This document shows positions 39,557 to 47,966 of a DNA stretch of 64,000 bases, piece after piece. The stretch covers positions 287,367 to 351,366 of the forward strand of contig NZ_JAMYWQ010000002.1 of the NCBI RefSeq assembly GCF_024160145.1, in the 5' to 3' direction. The position numbers and the translations under genes were made by a program. The DNA is from Serratia nevei. Its GTDB lineage: Bacteria; Pseudomonadota; Gammaproteobacteria; Enterobacterales; Enterobacteriaceae. The notes beneath the pieces are model-generated. The model did no database searches, was not told where the DNA came from, and saw only the letters and a list, made by a program, of their open reading frames with translations. Numbering within the stretch: the stretch's first letter is position 1; each line of letters opens with the position of its first letter.

Positions 39557-40156
39557 TCAACCCGCCAATTCCGCGATGCGCGCGTGGGCGTTCGCCAGCC
39601 CCTGAGCGAGGCCGTGCGGTTTCATATCCAGCCCTTCGGCATAGATAAATTGCACGTCGCCGATCCCCATCAGCCCCAGCACCGAGCGCAGGTAGGGCGT
39701 CACGGCGTCGGTTGGCTGGCCGGCGTGTACGCCGCCACGTGAACTGAACACCAGCGCATTGACGCCTTTCACCAGCCCGACCGGGTAGCTGGCGGTATAG
39801 TTGAACGTCACCCGGGCGCGCGCCACCAGATCGAACCAGTTTTTCAACGGGGTCGGCACGTTAAGGTTGTACATCGGCGCCCCGATCAGCAGCAGATCGC
39901 TCTCTTTCAGCTCGGCAACCAGTCGATCCGAAAGCGCCACCGCCGCCATGACGCGTTGGCTGGTGTTTTCCGCACCGCGCAGCGCAGCGAACAGCTCGCC
40001 GTCCAATACCGGCAGATCCAACGCCGTCAGATCGTGTTCGACGATCCGGTCTTCGTATCCTTTGGCCCGCCGTTCCGCCAGATAGCGGTCAATCAGGTTA
40101 TTGGTCTGCGAGTCGTTTCCCATAATGCTGGATTTGAGCACCAGTATTTTTTTCAT
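39557..40156 (-). CDS. FMN-dependent NADH azoreductase (AzoR-like)
   Basis: A flavodoxin-like quinone/azo-dye reductase of 199 residues (E. coli AzoR 201). Motifs: N-terminal FMN phosphate loop region LVLKSSIMGNDSQTN, flavin-contacting APMYNLNVPTPLKNWFD and SRGGVHAGQPTD. Members reduce quinones and azo compounds with NADH and guard against thiol stress. It is divergent from a LysR-type gene, the usual sign of local regulation. The block is not flagellar in function. It could be a paralog rather than AzoR itself. Confidence 0.88.
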   Translation of the reverse strand: MKKILVLKSSIMGNDSQTNNLIDRYLAERRAKGYEDRIVEHDLTALDLPVLDGELFAALRGAENTSQRVMAAVALSDRLVAELKESDLLLIGAPMYNLNVPTPLKNWFDLVARARVTFNYTASYPVGLVKGVNALVFSSRGGVHAGQPTDAVTPYLRSVLGLMGIGDVQFIYAEGLDMKPHGLAQGLANAHARIAELAG

Positions 40157-40285
40157 GCGGTTGTCCTCTGACGGTCATCTGTGGCTTTCACCGGGGATCC
40201 CGGAATGACGGCAGGTTATCATTGCTTAATGCTCATCAGTGGTGATAGGTTTTCACTTTATTGATTCCATTATGGAAACATTAAG

Positions 40286-41212
40286 ATGAAAAGCGATCTC
40301 AGCGCGCTGCCGGCTTTTGTTGCCGTGGCGGAAGGGGGCAGCTTTGCCGCCGCGGCCGAAAAACTGCATCTGACCCGCTCTGCGGTCAGCAAAATCGTGT
40401 CGCGCCTGGAGGCGCGGCTCGGCGTGATGCTGTTTATGCGCACCACGCGCAGCCTGAGCCTGACGGATGAAGGGGCGCTGTACTACGAACACTGTCGGCA
40501 GGCGTTGGCGGGCATCCAGACGGCGGAACACCAGCTGGACAGCGGCAAGATGCGGGTCAGTGGGCGGCTCAGGGTCTCGGTGCCGGTGTTGTTCGGCCAT
40601 CTGTGCATTGCGCCCTTGCTGACGGCGCTGGCGCATGAGCACCCGTTGCTGACGCTGGAAATCTCGTTCAGCGACCGCAGGATCGATCTGATCGACGAGG
40701 GATTCGATCTGGCGATACGTATCGGCGAACTGACAGACAGCGGCAGCCTGGTGGCCCGACGCCTGGGCGAACATGGCATGCTCCTGTGCGCCTCACCCGA
40801 CTACCTGCAGCGCTGCGGCGAACCACGCTCGGTGGACGCGTTAAGCCGACATCAGGCGGTGGGCTATCTGCGCGCCGGCGTCGTGCTGGCCTGGCAACTT
40901 CGCGACGAAAACGGCGAGCTGCGGTCGTTCAGGCCTCCGGCCAAGATGATGATGGATGATATGCAGGGGATCGTCGACGCCGTTGCCGCCGGCGCCGGCA
41001 TTGCCTGGCTGCCGGAGTGGTTGGTACGCGATCGGCTGATGGCGGGGACGCTGAAAGAGGTGATGCGCGGTAAGTCCAATCTCCGTTTTCCGGTGAACGC
41101 CGTGTGGCCCTCTATGCCTTACCAGCCGCTCAAGCTGCGGCTGGCGGTGGACAAACTGCTGGCGGAGCTGCCGGGAAAATTGGCGTTCATCGCAGAGTCG
41201 GCGCGCAAATAG
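40286..41212 (+). CDS. LysR-family transcriptional regulator
   Basis: A 308-residue regulator with an N-terminal winged helix-turn-helix (GGSFAAAAEKLHLTRSAVSK IVSRLEARLG, residues ~13-42) and a C-terminal substrate-binding domain (residues ~90-295, including RIDLIDEGFDLAIRIGELTD). It is divergent from the azoreductase-like gene across a 129-base gap containing the partly symmetric TCATCAGTGGTGA, a possible LysR box, so it likely controls that gene and itself. The inducer is unknown. Confidence 0.9.
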   Translation: MKSDLSALPAFVAVAEGGSFAAAAEKLHLTRSAVSKIVSRLEARLGVMLFMRTTRSLSLTDEGALYYEHCRQALAGIQTAEHQLDSGKMRVSGRLRVSVPVLFGHLCIAPLLTALAHEHPLLTLEISFSDRRIDLIDEGFDLAIRIGELTDSGSLVARRLGEHGMLLCASPDYLQRCGEPRSVDALSRHQAVGYLRAGVVLAWQLRDENGELRSFRPPAKMMMDDMQGIVDAVAAGAGIAWLPEWLVRDRLMAGTLKEVMRGKSNLRFPVNAVWPSMPYQPLKLRLAVDKLLAELPGKLAFIAESARK

Positions 41213-41330
41213 GGAAAGGGTGGCTTAATCAGCCGAACAGAGCGAGAAAAGTCGCGTTGTCATACATATTGAGTGGGCGTAACCCGATTATTATGGCCTG
41301 ATTAGTAAGGTTATTATTAGGGGCGTGCCA

Positions 41331-41426
41331 ATGAGCAGGAAAAGTGAGTCCAGATGGCGCCTGGTCAGTATTTTTATGCTGGCTTTTTTAGCCGTATTAA
41401 TTGGCGTTGTGGTTAAATTGGGCTGA
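41331..41426 (+). CDS. Possible 31-residue single-span membrane protein
   Basis: ATG 41331 follows AGGGG at 8-base spacing. The product has a basic head (MSRKSESRWRLVS) and one hydrophobic helix (IFMLAFLAVLIGVVVKLG). This topology matches known small enterobacterial membrane proteins; I cannot name a family. It converges on another tiny ORF (41459-41566) with a hairpin between them. Confidence 0.5.
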   Translation: MSRKSESRWRLVSIFMLAFLAVLIGVVVKLG

Positions 41427-41441
41427 AGTCTGACCAGGTGA

Positions 41442-41473
41442 TAAAAAACCTGGCCGTTTTATTGTGCGGCCAG
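41442..41473 (-). terminator. Rho-independent terminator on the minus strand
   Basis: CTGGCCG and CGGCCAG (41450-41456 with 41467-41473) form a 7-bp stem with a 10-base loop. Read on the minus strand it is followed by GTTTTTT. It overlaps the stop of the minus-strand tiny ORF at 41459, which supports that ORF being transcribed. Confidence 0.65.
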
Positions 41474-41566
41474 TAAACGCATCATGTCTTCTTCATACAG
41501 CAATGCTAACAGCCACAGTCCCAACAACATTATTGCCAGAGAAAATAATCGCTTTTCATTACGCAT
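41459..41566 (-). CDS. Possible 35-residue membrane protein
   Basis: Minus-strand ORF with a basic start (MRNEKRLF), a hydrophobic segment (SLAIMLLGLWLLALLY) and a short acidic/neutral tail (EEDMMRLLAAQ). Its ribosome-binding site is weak (AAGCG). The stop lies within a good minus-strand terminator. No family recognised; it is the convergent partner of the ORF at 41331. Confidence 0.45.
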   Translation of the reverse strand: MRNEKRLFSLAIMLLGLWLLALLYEEDMMRLLAAQ

Positions 41567-41670
41567 CGCTTAATTCGCTTTTCGGCGGATGGACGTTGCG
41601 TAGCCTATCTCAGCGTTGTTACAACTGTTAGGTATTTGTGCCAAATAAAGCCATTTTGTTGCGCGTTTAT

Positions 41671-42531
41671 TTATGTTCCTCCGGCGGCCAGCGTTTCGAT
41701 GCCCTGGAGGCCGGGTTCCATAATCCTTTGGTGGCCGCGAATGGCGGTTGGTGCGAAGCCGAAGCGTTTACGAAAACGTTCGGCGAAACGCGAGGCGCTT
41801 TCATAACCGACATGTTGCGCAATGGCGGAGATTGGCCAGTCGGTCGATTGCAGCAGGGCCAGCGCGCTGCTCATGCGCACGTCGATCATCAGGTTGCGCA
41901 ACGCGGTGTTTTCCATCGACAGTTTGCGGCGCAGCATCACTTCACTCATCGACAGGCTTTCCGCGACTTTGGCCGCCGTCCAGATGCTGTGCGGATCGGT
42001 CGCCAGGCAGCGGCGCACGCGCTGCGTCAGATCCTTGGCTTCGTTGTGGATGAAACGAATGCCGAACTGGGCCAGCCACAGCAGAATTTCCAGCATTTTG
42101 TGACGCACGATGATGGTGGGAAAACGCTGCCGGAGCGCCAGCGCCAGACTGGTGGTCTCAAAACTGTGCTTCAGGGCGCAGGGCAGGTTGCGCAGCGCCA
42201 GAACGGCATCGAACGGCATCGGCGCCGGCGTTTCCTCGGCCGGAGGCTGGATATTCAGCAACAGTGGGTCACAGGTCAGCAACTGGCAGCTGAACACACC
42301 TTCTTTGGATGGGCCGTTAATAATGTCCACCGTCTGTCCCCCGTCGATAATCAACAGTTCGCCGGGATGAGCCACCACTTCATGTTGTTGCCAGCGTACG
42401 CGCTTATGGCCTTGTTGTATCAGATACAGATGTGGTTGCTCAAAATAGACTGAAGGGAATAATAATTCAGTATGCTGAATGATGTGCGCTGAGGCGCCAA
42501 TTCCTGGACAGAGATTAATTGTACGTTCCAT
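41671..42531 (-). CDS. AraC-family transcriptional regulator
   Basis: A 286-residue protein. The C-terminal double helix-turn-helix spans about residues 180-272 (KVAESLSMSEVMLRRKLSME; ISAIAQHVGYESASRFAERF and RKRFGFAPTAIRGH, the AraC signature). The N-terminal half (residues 1-150) resembles a cupin-type sensor domain (LIQQGHKRVRWQQHEVVAHP, GELLIIDGG). Its target and signal are unknown. It lies between the tiny membrane ORFs and the fliTSD operon, and base composition is a little less GC-rich than the flagellar genes. Confidence 0.9.
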   Translation of the reverse strand: MERTINLCPGIGASAHIIQHTELLFPSVYFEQPHLYLIQQGHKRVRWQQHEVVAHPGELLIIDGGQTVDIINGPSKEGVFSCQLLTCDPLLLNIQPPAEETPAPMPFDAVLALRNLPCALKHSFETTSLALALRQRFPTIIVRHKMLEILLWLAQFGIRFIHNEAKDLTQRVRRCLATDPHSIWTAAKVAESLSMSEVMLRRKLSMENTALRNLMIDVRMSSALALLQSTDWPISAIAQHVGYESASRFAERFRKRFGFAPTAIRGHQRIMEPGLQGIETLAAGGT

Positions 42532-42839
42532 CGATATTCATTTCGCAGCCATTATCTGAGAATATCTTTACGCTTTGATCAGCGTTGGAGCAACATTTTT
42601 CCATGGGCTGTGAAACACAGCGGCGTGTTTTATCTATCAAAAATCAATTTCCTGCTGAACAGAAAACGTCCGTGTCGGGATGATGTTTATCCATTAAGGT
42701 GAGAGCCAAGCTCGAAGCGCGCATTTTACTAATTACCCATAAACTGAATAATTCAAATGCCATAGATTAATATCCTAACGTAACCCGAGAGTAATAGCGC
42801 ATAGTGCTATTTAATCCATTTTCGTCAGTATTGTCGATC
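42532..42839. other. Non-coding gap between the AraC gene and fliT
   Basis: About 308 AT-richer bases. It should hold the promoter of the AraC-type gene and the end of fliDST. A weak hairpin AATAGC/GCTATT (42793-42811) follows fliT on the minus strand without a U tract. Nothing coding seen. Confidence 0.4.
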
Positions 42840-43208
42840 TTATCGGACCTGTGGTTCCCCCAACAGCAACGCGCGGTCATGAAATTGGCCGTAGGTATTG
42901 TTGACCACGTTTTGACGCGTGGACTGTTCGATCAGCGTTTTCAGCTCATCCATGCGCTGTTGTAACAGGCGTTTTAGCTCGGTTTCGTTGTCGAGGATCT
43001 GTTGCAGCTTGTTGCGCAACATCTCCTGCAATGCCATCGACGGGCCGGCCTGGCCGGTAAAGGCGGCGGTTTTCTCCACCGCCGTCACGTAGGCGAATTC
43101 CAGCTCGACGAGCTCTTCCCAGCGCCCGGTTTGCGCCAGTGCGATCATCTGGCTGCTCAGACTGTAAATTTGTTGATAGGCGGCTAACAGCTGCTGTTGA
43201 CGTTCCAT
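42840..43208 (-). CDS. fliT: FliD export chaperone and FlhDC inhibitor FliT
   Basis: Chaperone for the filament cap FliD; when free it binds FlhDC and lowers class 2 expression. The 122 residues (E. coli 121) are all-helical and start MERQQQLLAAYQQIYSLSSQ. It shares one base with the fliS stop and is last in fliDST. Confidence 0.93.
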   Translation of the reverse strand: MERQQQLLAAYQQIYSLSSQMIALAQTGRWEELVELEFAYVTAVEKTAAFTGQAGPSMALQEMLRNKLQQILDNETELKRLLQQRMDELKTLIEQSTRQNVVNNTYGQFHDRALLLGEPQVR

Positions 43209-43618
43209 TACACGGCGTCCTGCGAAGGTTGGTAGTTGGGGCCGATCTGGCGCCAGGCGTCGGCGATGTTTTCCAGCAGCTTGACCACTTCGGCGATCGC
43301 CGCTTCGTCGTTGTGCAGGTTGGCCTGCATCAGTCGACGCTTCATATAGTCATACAATGCCGCCAGATTTTCGGCGATCTCGCCACCTTGTTGAGGGTCG
43401 AGGCCGCTTTTCAGACCGTTGTCGATGATGTTGATGGCTTTGGACAGCGCCATGCCCTTGCCGGCGATATCGCCCTGGTTCATCAGGATGCGTGCGCGAA
43501 GCAGGGCGCTGAGCGCCCCGTCGAACAGCATCACGATTAACTGGTGCGGGCTGGCGCTCATCGCGCCGCTTTCCAGACTGACCTGTGCATAGGCCTGAGT
43601 GCCGCTTCGGTTATACAT
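43208..43618 (-). CDS. fliS: Flagellin export chaperone FliS
   Basis: Binds the C-terminal helix of flagellin, prevents premature polymerisation and delivers it to FlhA. The 136 residues equal E. coli. Start MYNRSGTQAYAQVSLESGAM; the conserved core is SPHQLIVMLFDGALSALLRA. It lies 24 bases after fliD. Confidence 0.96.
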   Translation of the reverse strand: MYNRSGTQAYAQVSLESGAMSASPHQLIVMLFDGALSALLRARILMNQGDIAGKGMALSKAINIIDNGLKSGLDPQQGGEIAENLAALYDYMKRRLMQANLHNDEAAIAEVVKLLENIADAWRQIGPNYQPSQDAV

Positions 43619-43642
43619 GCTGTTTCTTTACCTGTTAAGGAG

Positions 43643-45043
43643 TTACTTGAACTGTTGGGTCAAATAGTTACTGGTGCCGTTCATTTTCGACATCATGGTA
43701 TCCAACTGAACGAACTGCTGCTTGTAACGGTCGATGGTGTTTTGAATGCTGGCCGTGACCGTAGTGATCTGGCTGTTCAGGCGATCGAGGTTGGTATTGA
43801 TGCTCTTGGTCGAGTTCTCGATGATGCCGCCGGATTTGATGTAATTTTGGATCTCGTTGTGGATCTCGGTGGCCATGCCGGTGTCTTTGCCGTTGCCGAC
43901 GAAGAAATTGCTGACCTGATCCGGTTTTTCATCCAGCGCTTTTTTCAGCTTGGTGCTGTCGATTTCCAGCTTGCCGGTTTTGGTGTTGGTGGAAATACCC
44001 AGGTTGCCCAGGCCTTTCAACTCCGGGTTGTCCTGGGCGGCGCTCAGGGCGCTTTTGATCGAAGACTGAATACCGCGCAGGGTGTTGTCGCCCAGCAGCG
44101 GACCGTTGCTGGGGTTTGGCGCTTCGCCGCTTTTAACCGGGGTGAATTTGGTCAGCGAATTGAAGGTGTCCAACAACGAGTTATAGCCGTCGACCCACTC
44201 TTTTATTTTGTCGGTGGTGCCGGCGGTGTTGGTGCTGATTACCAGGTTTTGTTTTTCATCAGGTTTGGTTTTGGTTTTCAGATCGATGGTGACGCCCTGC
44301 AAGGCATCGCTGATCGAGTTGGTGCTGCGTTTAATTTCCGTGCCGTTCACCACCAGTTCCGCATCTTGTGGCTCTACCGTTTGCTTCATGGCGGTGGCGG
44401 TGCCGCGGGTGGCTTTGTAGTTCAGGATATCGCCCAGTTTGTCGTCATTGTCGACCTGGAGGGAAATCTTGTTGTTCTCGCCGGTGGAGGAGGAGCTGAC
44501 CGCCAGCTGATAATCGTTGTCGCCGACGCGCATGATGCTGGCGGTGACGCCGGCCTTGGCACCGTTGATGGCGTCGCGCAGTTCCACCAAGGAGGTTTGA
44601 TCGTCGCTGAGCGGGATCTTGGTCTCTTTCGGCGGATTGCCGGCGGTGATGGTCAGGGAACGGTCAGTCGCGCCGTCGGTGCCTAACTTGGCGGTCTGCT
44701 CGCTGATGGGCGCCTGGGTGGTCAGCGTTTGCGCCTGCGCCAGATTCTTCACTTCCACCACGTAGTTGCCCGGTACCGCCTTGGCGTTGGTGGTGATCTT
44801 GAAGGCATCGTGTTCGGTGGCGGTGGTGGCCTTGAAGAAGTCCTCTTTCGCCATCTCTTTGCTGAGATTGTCGAATTTTTCCAGTGCGCCTTTCAGCGTG
44901 CCGTAACCGGTCAACTGGGCGTTATAGCTGGATTGTTTGGTGGTGTAAGGGGTCAGGCGCTGTTGTTCCGCTTTGGTCAGCTTGTCCAGCAAACCGTTGA
45001 GGTCGAGTCCTGAGCCGAGACCTAATGAACTGATCGTTGCCAT
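43643..45043 (-). CDS. fliD: Filament cap protein FliD (HAP2)
   Basis: Pentameric cap that promotes flagellin folding at the filament tip. The 466 residues (E. coli 468) start MATISSLGLGSGLDLNGLLD with an N-terminal D0 coiled coil (KLTKAEQQRLTPYTTKQSSY). The variable domains are followed by a C-terminal coiled coil (SINTNLDRLNSQITTVTASI, QFVQLDTMMSKMNGTSNYLT). It has its own perfect sigma-28 promoter and is divergent from fliC. Confidence 0.96.
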   Translation of the reverse strand: MATISSLGLGSGLDLNGLLDKLTKAEQQRLTPYTTKQSSYNAQLTGYGTLKGALEKFDNLSKEMAKEDFFKATTATEHDAFKITTNAKAVPGNYVVEVKNLAQAQTLTTQAPISEQTAKLGTDGATDRSLTITAGNPPKETKIPLSDDQTSLVELRDAINGAKAGVTASIMRVGDNDYQLAVSSSSTGENNKISLQVDNDDKLGDILNYKATRGTATAMKQTVEPQDAELVVNGTEIKRSTNSISDALQGVTIDLKTKTKPDEKQNLVISTNTAGTTDKIKEWVDGYNSLLDTFNSLTKFTPVKSGEAPNPSNGPLLGDNTLRGIQSSIKSALSAAQDNPELKGLGNLGISTNTKTGKLEIDSTKLKKALDEKPDQVSNFFVGNGKDTGMATEIHNEIQNYIKSGGIIENSTKSINTNLDRLNSQITTVTASIQNTIDRYKQQFVQLDTMMSKMNGTSNYLTQQFK

Positions 45044-45083
45044 TGGTAATTCTCCTTGATAATGACTTTATACGCTTTACGCG

Positions 45084-45110
45084 TTATCGGCCCAATGGTG
45101 AAAAAGTTTA
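45084..45110 (-). promoter_or_regulatory. Sigma-28 promoter of fliDST
   Basis: Minus strand: TAAA (45110-45107), 15 bases, GCCGATAA (45091-45084), a perfect match, about 40 bases upstream of the fliD start. Confidence 0.9.
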
Positions 45111-45130
45111 CCGAAAAAAACAAAAAAGCG

Positions 45131-45173
45131 ATGGCGCAATAGAGGAGGGAAAAAACGCGTTATTTCCGCCATT
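45131..45173. promoter_or_regulatory. Candidate FlhDC box between fliD and fliC
   Basis: CGTTATTT-CCG-CCATT (45158-45173) matches the complete inverted FlhDC half-site CGYTATTT-N2-3-SCRTT. A weaker opposite half (CAATAGAG, 45137-45144) lies 13 bases away. It would let FlhDC act on fliD (as in E. coli) and perhaps fliC. Confidence 0.4.
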
Positions 45174-45204
45174 GCCGCAAGCGCAAAAAATTTTAAAAAA
45201 TTGC

Positions 45205-45231
45205 TAAAGGTTGTTAGGGGAGGGCCGATAC
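45205..45231 (+). promoter_or_regulatory. Sigma-28 promoter of fliC
   Basis: TAAA (45205-45208), 15-base spacer, GCCGATAC (45224-45231): one mismatch to the consensus -10. An AT-rich tract just upstream (45186-45202) could act as an UP-like element. It lies about 93 bases before the fliC ATG. Confidence 0.88.
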
Positions 45232-45324
45232 CTGAGGGGACGGTGGTTGACGCCGTGGGCAAACAAGCCCGAACCTTTTAACTGTGTTGCGAAGAACGCA
45301 ACTGACTCGTAAGGAAAGCAAACA

Positions 45325-46374
45325 ATGGCACAAGTAATCAACACTAACAGCCTGTCTCTGATGGCGCAGAACAACCTGAACAAATCTCAGTCTTCTCTGG
45401 GTACTGCGATTGAGCGTCTGTCTTCCGGTCTGCGTATCAACAGCGCGAAAGATGACGCTGCGGGTCAGGCGATCTCTAACCGTTTCACCGCTAACATCAA
45501 AGGTCTGACTCAGGCTTCTCGCAACGCCAACGACGGTATCTCTCTGGCGCAGACCACTGAAGGCGCACTGAACGAAGTTAACGACAACCTGCAGAACATC
45601 CGTCGTCTGACCGTACAGGCTCAGAACGGTTCTAACTCCAGCAGCGACCTGAAATCCATCCAGGACGAAATCACTCAGCGTCTGTCTGAAATCAACCGCA
45701 TCTCCGAGCAGACTGACTTCAACGGCGTGAAAGTGCTGAGCAGCGATCAGAAACTGACCATCCAGGTTGGCGCTAACGACGGTGAAACCATCGATATCGA
45801 CCTGAAAAAAATCGACGCTAAGCAACTGGGTCTGGATACCTTCAACGTGACCGACAAAGGTCCATCTGTTGGTGCAGCCGTGACTAACGGTACCGTTGTT
45901 AAAGCTGACAGCGGCGCGGATGTTACTTATGATCCAACCAAATCCACCCTGGCAGCAGGTAAAGAGCTGGTTGCTGGTAAAGATAAAGACGGTAAAGCGG
46001 TTAACTACGTGCAGACCACCGCAACTGACGGCACCAAAACCTACAAAGAAGCAAAAATCAGTGATGCAGGCGTTGTAACCGAAGGCGCTGACGTTACCAT
46101 CAAAAACCCACTGGATACCCTGGACAAAGCGCTGGCACAGGTTGACGGCCTGCGTTCTTCCCTGGGTGCGGTACAGAACCGTTTCGATTCTGTTATCAAC
46201 AACCTGAACAGCACCGTTAACAACCTGGCTGCTTCTCAGTCTCGTATCCAGGATGCTGACTACGCGACCGAAGTGTCCAACATGAGCCGTGCCAACATCC
46301 TGCAACAGGCTGGCACCTCTGTTCTGGCACAGGCTAACCAGTCTACTCAGAACGTCCTGTCCCTGCTGCGTTAA
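45325..46374 (+). CDS. fliC: Flagellin FliC (Hag)
   Basis: Filament subunit of 349 residues, much shorter than E. coli K-12 (498) and matching the short Serratia type. The N-terminal D0/D1 region (MAQVINTNSLSLMAQNNLNK to about residue 165) and the C-terminal region (about 265-349, ending QSTQNVLSLLR) are conserved. The middle is a single small variable domain of about 100 residues rich in Lys/Asp/Thr. Codon choice differs from the neighbours: many GGT, TCT, GTT and few GC-rich synonyms, as expected for a very highly expressed gene. AAGGAAAGC precedes the ATG; a strong terminator follows. Confidence 0.98.
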   Translation: MAQVINTNSLSLMAQNNLNKSQSSLGTAIERLSSGLRINSAKDDAAGQAISNRFTANIKGLTQASRNANDGISLAQTTEGALNEVNDNLQNIRRLTVQAQNGSNSSSDLKSIQDEITQRLSEINRISEQTDFNGVKVLSSDQKLTIQVGANDGETIDIDLKKIDAKQLGLDTFNVTDKGPSVGAAVTNGTVVKADSGADVTYDPTKSTLAAGKELVAGKDKDGKAVNYVQTTATDGTKTYKEAKISDAGVVTEGADVTIKNPLDTLDKALAQVDGLRSSLGAVQNRFDSVINNLNSTVNNLAASQSRIQDADYATEVSNMSRANILQQAGTSVLAQANQSTQNVLSLLR

Positions 46375-46401
46375 TCGTCTCTCCCGATTAACTGTCGCAA
46401 A

Positions 46402-46428
46402 GAAACCCCGCCTCGGCGGGGTTTTTTT
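46402..46428 (+). terminator. Rho-independent terminator of fliC
   Basis: CCCCGCC (46406-46412), loop TC, GGCGGGG (46415-46421), then seven T; flanking A residues extend the stem. It lies 28 bases after the stop codon. Confidence 0.93.
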
Positions 46429-46556
46429 ATGCTCGCGCACCGCGCGGTGATTACATGGCATAAATAAAGCCCGTTTTGTGCGACTGTTCAGCCGATTGGC
46501 ATTCCTCCCCCTACGCATAATAGCGCTGACTCTCTTATCCGCAGGTTTAAGACATA

Positions 46557-47279
46557 GTGAGCGATCTGTATACCGCCGAAGGCGTGATGGACAAAAATTC
46601 TCTCTGGCTGCGCTACGTCCCGTTAGTGCGCCACGAGGCGTTGCGCCTGCAGGTCAGGCTGCCCGCCAGCGTGGAGCTTGACGATTTGCTGCAGGCGGGG
46701 GGAATCGGGCTGTTGAACGCCGTTGAGCGTTATGACGCCCTACAGGGAACCGCCTTTACCACCTATGCGGTGCAGCGCATCCGCGGCGCGATGCTCGACG
46801 AGCTGCGCAGCCGCGACTGGGTGCCGCGCAGCGTGCGGCGCCATGCGCGCGAGGTTGCACAGGTGATGCGGCAATTGGAACAGCGTCACGGCCGCCCGGC
46901 GAGCGAGACGGAAGTGGCGCAGACGCTGAATATCTCACTGGATGAGTACCGTCAAATTCTGTTGGACACCAATAACAGCCAGCTTTTCTCCTACGACGAA
47001 TGGCGCGAGGAGCATGGCGAGAACGCGGAACCGATGCTGGAAGGGCATGAAGAGGCCAACCCGCTGCATCACCTGTTGGAAGGCAGCCTGCGCCAGCGAG
47101 TGATCGACGCCATCGAGGCGTTGCCGGAGCGCGAAAAAATGGTGCTGACGCTGTATTACCAGGAAGAGTTGAATCTCAAAGAGATCGGCGCCGTGCTGGA
47201 CGTCGGGGAATCCCGGGTCAGTCAACTGCACAGCCAGGCGATCAAACGGCTGCGCGCGCGGCTGGCGAACGATACCTGA
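46557..47279 (+). CDS. fliA: Flagellar sigma factor FliA (sigma-28)
   Basis: Sigma factor for class 3 flagellar and chemotaxis genes, held by FlgM until hook completion. The 240 residues (E. coli 239) start at GTG 46557 (MSDLYTAEGVMDKNSLWLRY). Region 2 is VELDDLLQAGGIGLLNAVER with DALQGTAFTTYAVQRIRGAM. Region 4 is LPEREKMVLTLYYQEELNLK and GESRVSQLHSQAIKRLR. The upstream gap contains AAATAAAG (46462-46469), close to an FlhDC half-site, and GCCGATTG (46491-46498) without a good -35. Confidence 0.97.
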   Translation: MSDLYTAEGVMDKNSLWLRYVPLVRHEALRLQVRLPASVELDDLLQAGGIGLLNAVERYDALQGTAFTTYAVQRIRGAMLDELRSRDWVPRSVRRHAREVAQVMRQLEQRHGRPASETEVAQTLNISLDEYRQILLDTNNSQLFSYDEWREEHGENAEPMLEGHEEANPLHHLLEGSLRQRVIDAIEALPEREKMVLTLYYQEELNLKEIGAVLDVGESRVSQLHSQAIKRLRARLANDT

Positions 47280-47333
47280 CGGCGGCTGCCGCCCCCCAAC
47301 TCGATGACACATGCGACAATCGGACTGCCCTTT

Positions 47334-47843
47334 ATGCCAGGAATACTGTTGAAGAAACGGCCGCTTAGCCGTTACCTGAAAGATTACAAGCACAGCCAGA
47401 CCCATTGCTCCCAGTGCGGCAAACTGTTGGACCGTATGGCGCTGGTGTTTCGAGGCAAGATCATCAATAAAGAAGCCATCGCGCGTATGGATCAGCCGAT
47501 CGACGATGCGGTCTGGCAAAACGTGCAGCACGAGCTGACCGCGCTGTGCCGCTTTTGCAGCGAGATCTCCTGCAACAGCCACCCGAGCTATTTCGATATC
47601 ATGGCGTTCAAACAGTATCTGTTCGAACAGACCGAGATGAGCCACAGCACCATCCGCGAGTACGTGGTGCGGCTGCGTCGGCTGGACGAAATGCTGGTGG
47701 CGCGCAACTACCCGGCGGACAAGTTCGCCAACAGTGCCAGCCACCAGCGCATCATCGACGACCTGCCTACTGCTGCGCACAACAACTACCGCATTGCGCT
47801 GCGCAAATACGATCAGTATCTCGCCTGGCAGCGCAGCTACTGA
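47334..47843 (+). CDS. fliZ: Flagellar/sigma-S antagonist regulator FliZ
   Basis: DNA-binding regulator that represses sigma-S promoters and favours the flagellar programme. 169 residues from ATG 47334 (MPGILLKKRPLSRYLKDYKH), aligned with the E. coli start by equal N-terminal length. An ATG at 47304 is in frame but has no Shine-Dalgarno either. Cys residues near the N-terminus (HCSQCGKLLD, ALCRFCSEISC) and the SAM-like core (FKQYLFEQTEMSHSTIREYV) are conserved. It follows fliA by 54 bases. In Serratia liquefaciens flagellar regulators also drive the phospholipase gene phlA (known in that species). Confidence 0.93.
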   Translation: MPGILLKKRPLSRYLKDYKHSQTHCSQCGKLLDRMALVFRGKIINKEAIARMDQPIDDAVWQNVQHELTALCRFCSEISCNSHPSYFDIMAFKQYLFEQTEMSHSTIREYVVRLRRLDEMLVARNYPADKFANSASHQRIIDDLPTAAHNNYRIALRKYDQYLAWQRSY

Positions 47844-47849
47844 GACTTT

Positions 47850-47872
47850 CCCCGGCCGTGGGGCCGGGGTCT
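47850..47872 (+). terminator. GC-rich hairpin after fliZ
   Basis: CCCCGGCC (47850-47857), loop GTGG, GGCCGGGG (47862-47869); 8-bp stem 6 bases after the stop. No U tract, so strength is uncertain. Confidence 0.55.
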
Positions 47873-47966
47873 GCCGTTCCCCCGTGATAAAGGATGATTA
47901 TTCGGTTCACATCTGATAAATCTATCGCTTATCCGATGTCGATACTCGATTCCCTGGGGGGAAGTA

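Noticed and set aside
46465..46498. Sigma-28 promoter for fliA using TAAA and GCCGATTG
   Set aside because: The spacing between the available TAAA and the -10-like sequence is 22 or 26 bases rather than 15, and the -10 has mismatches.
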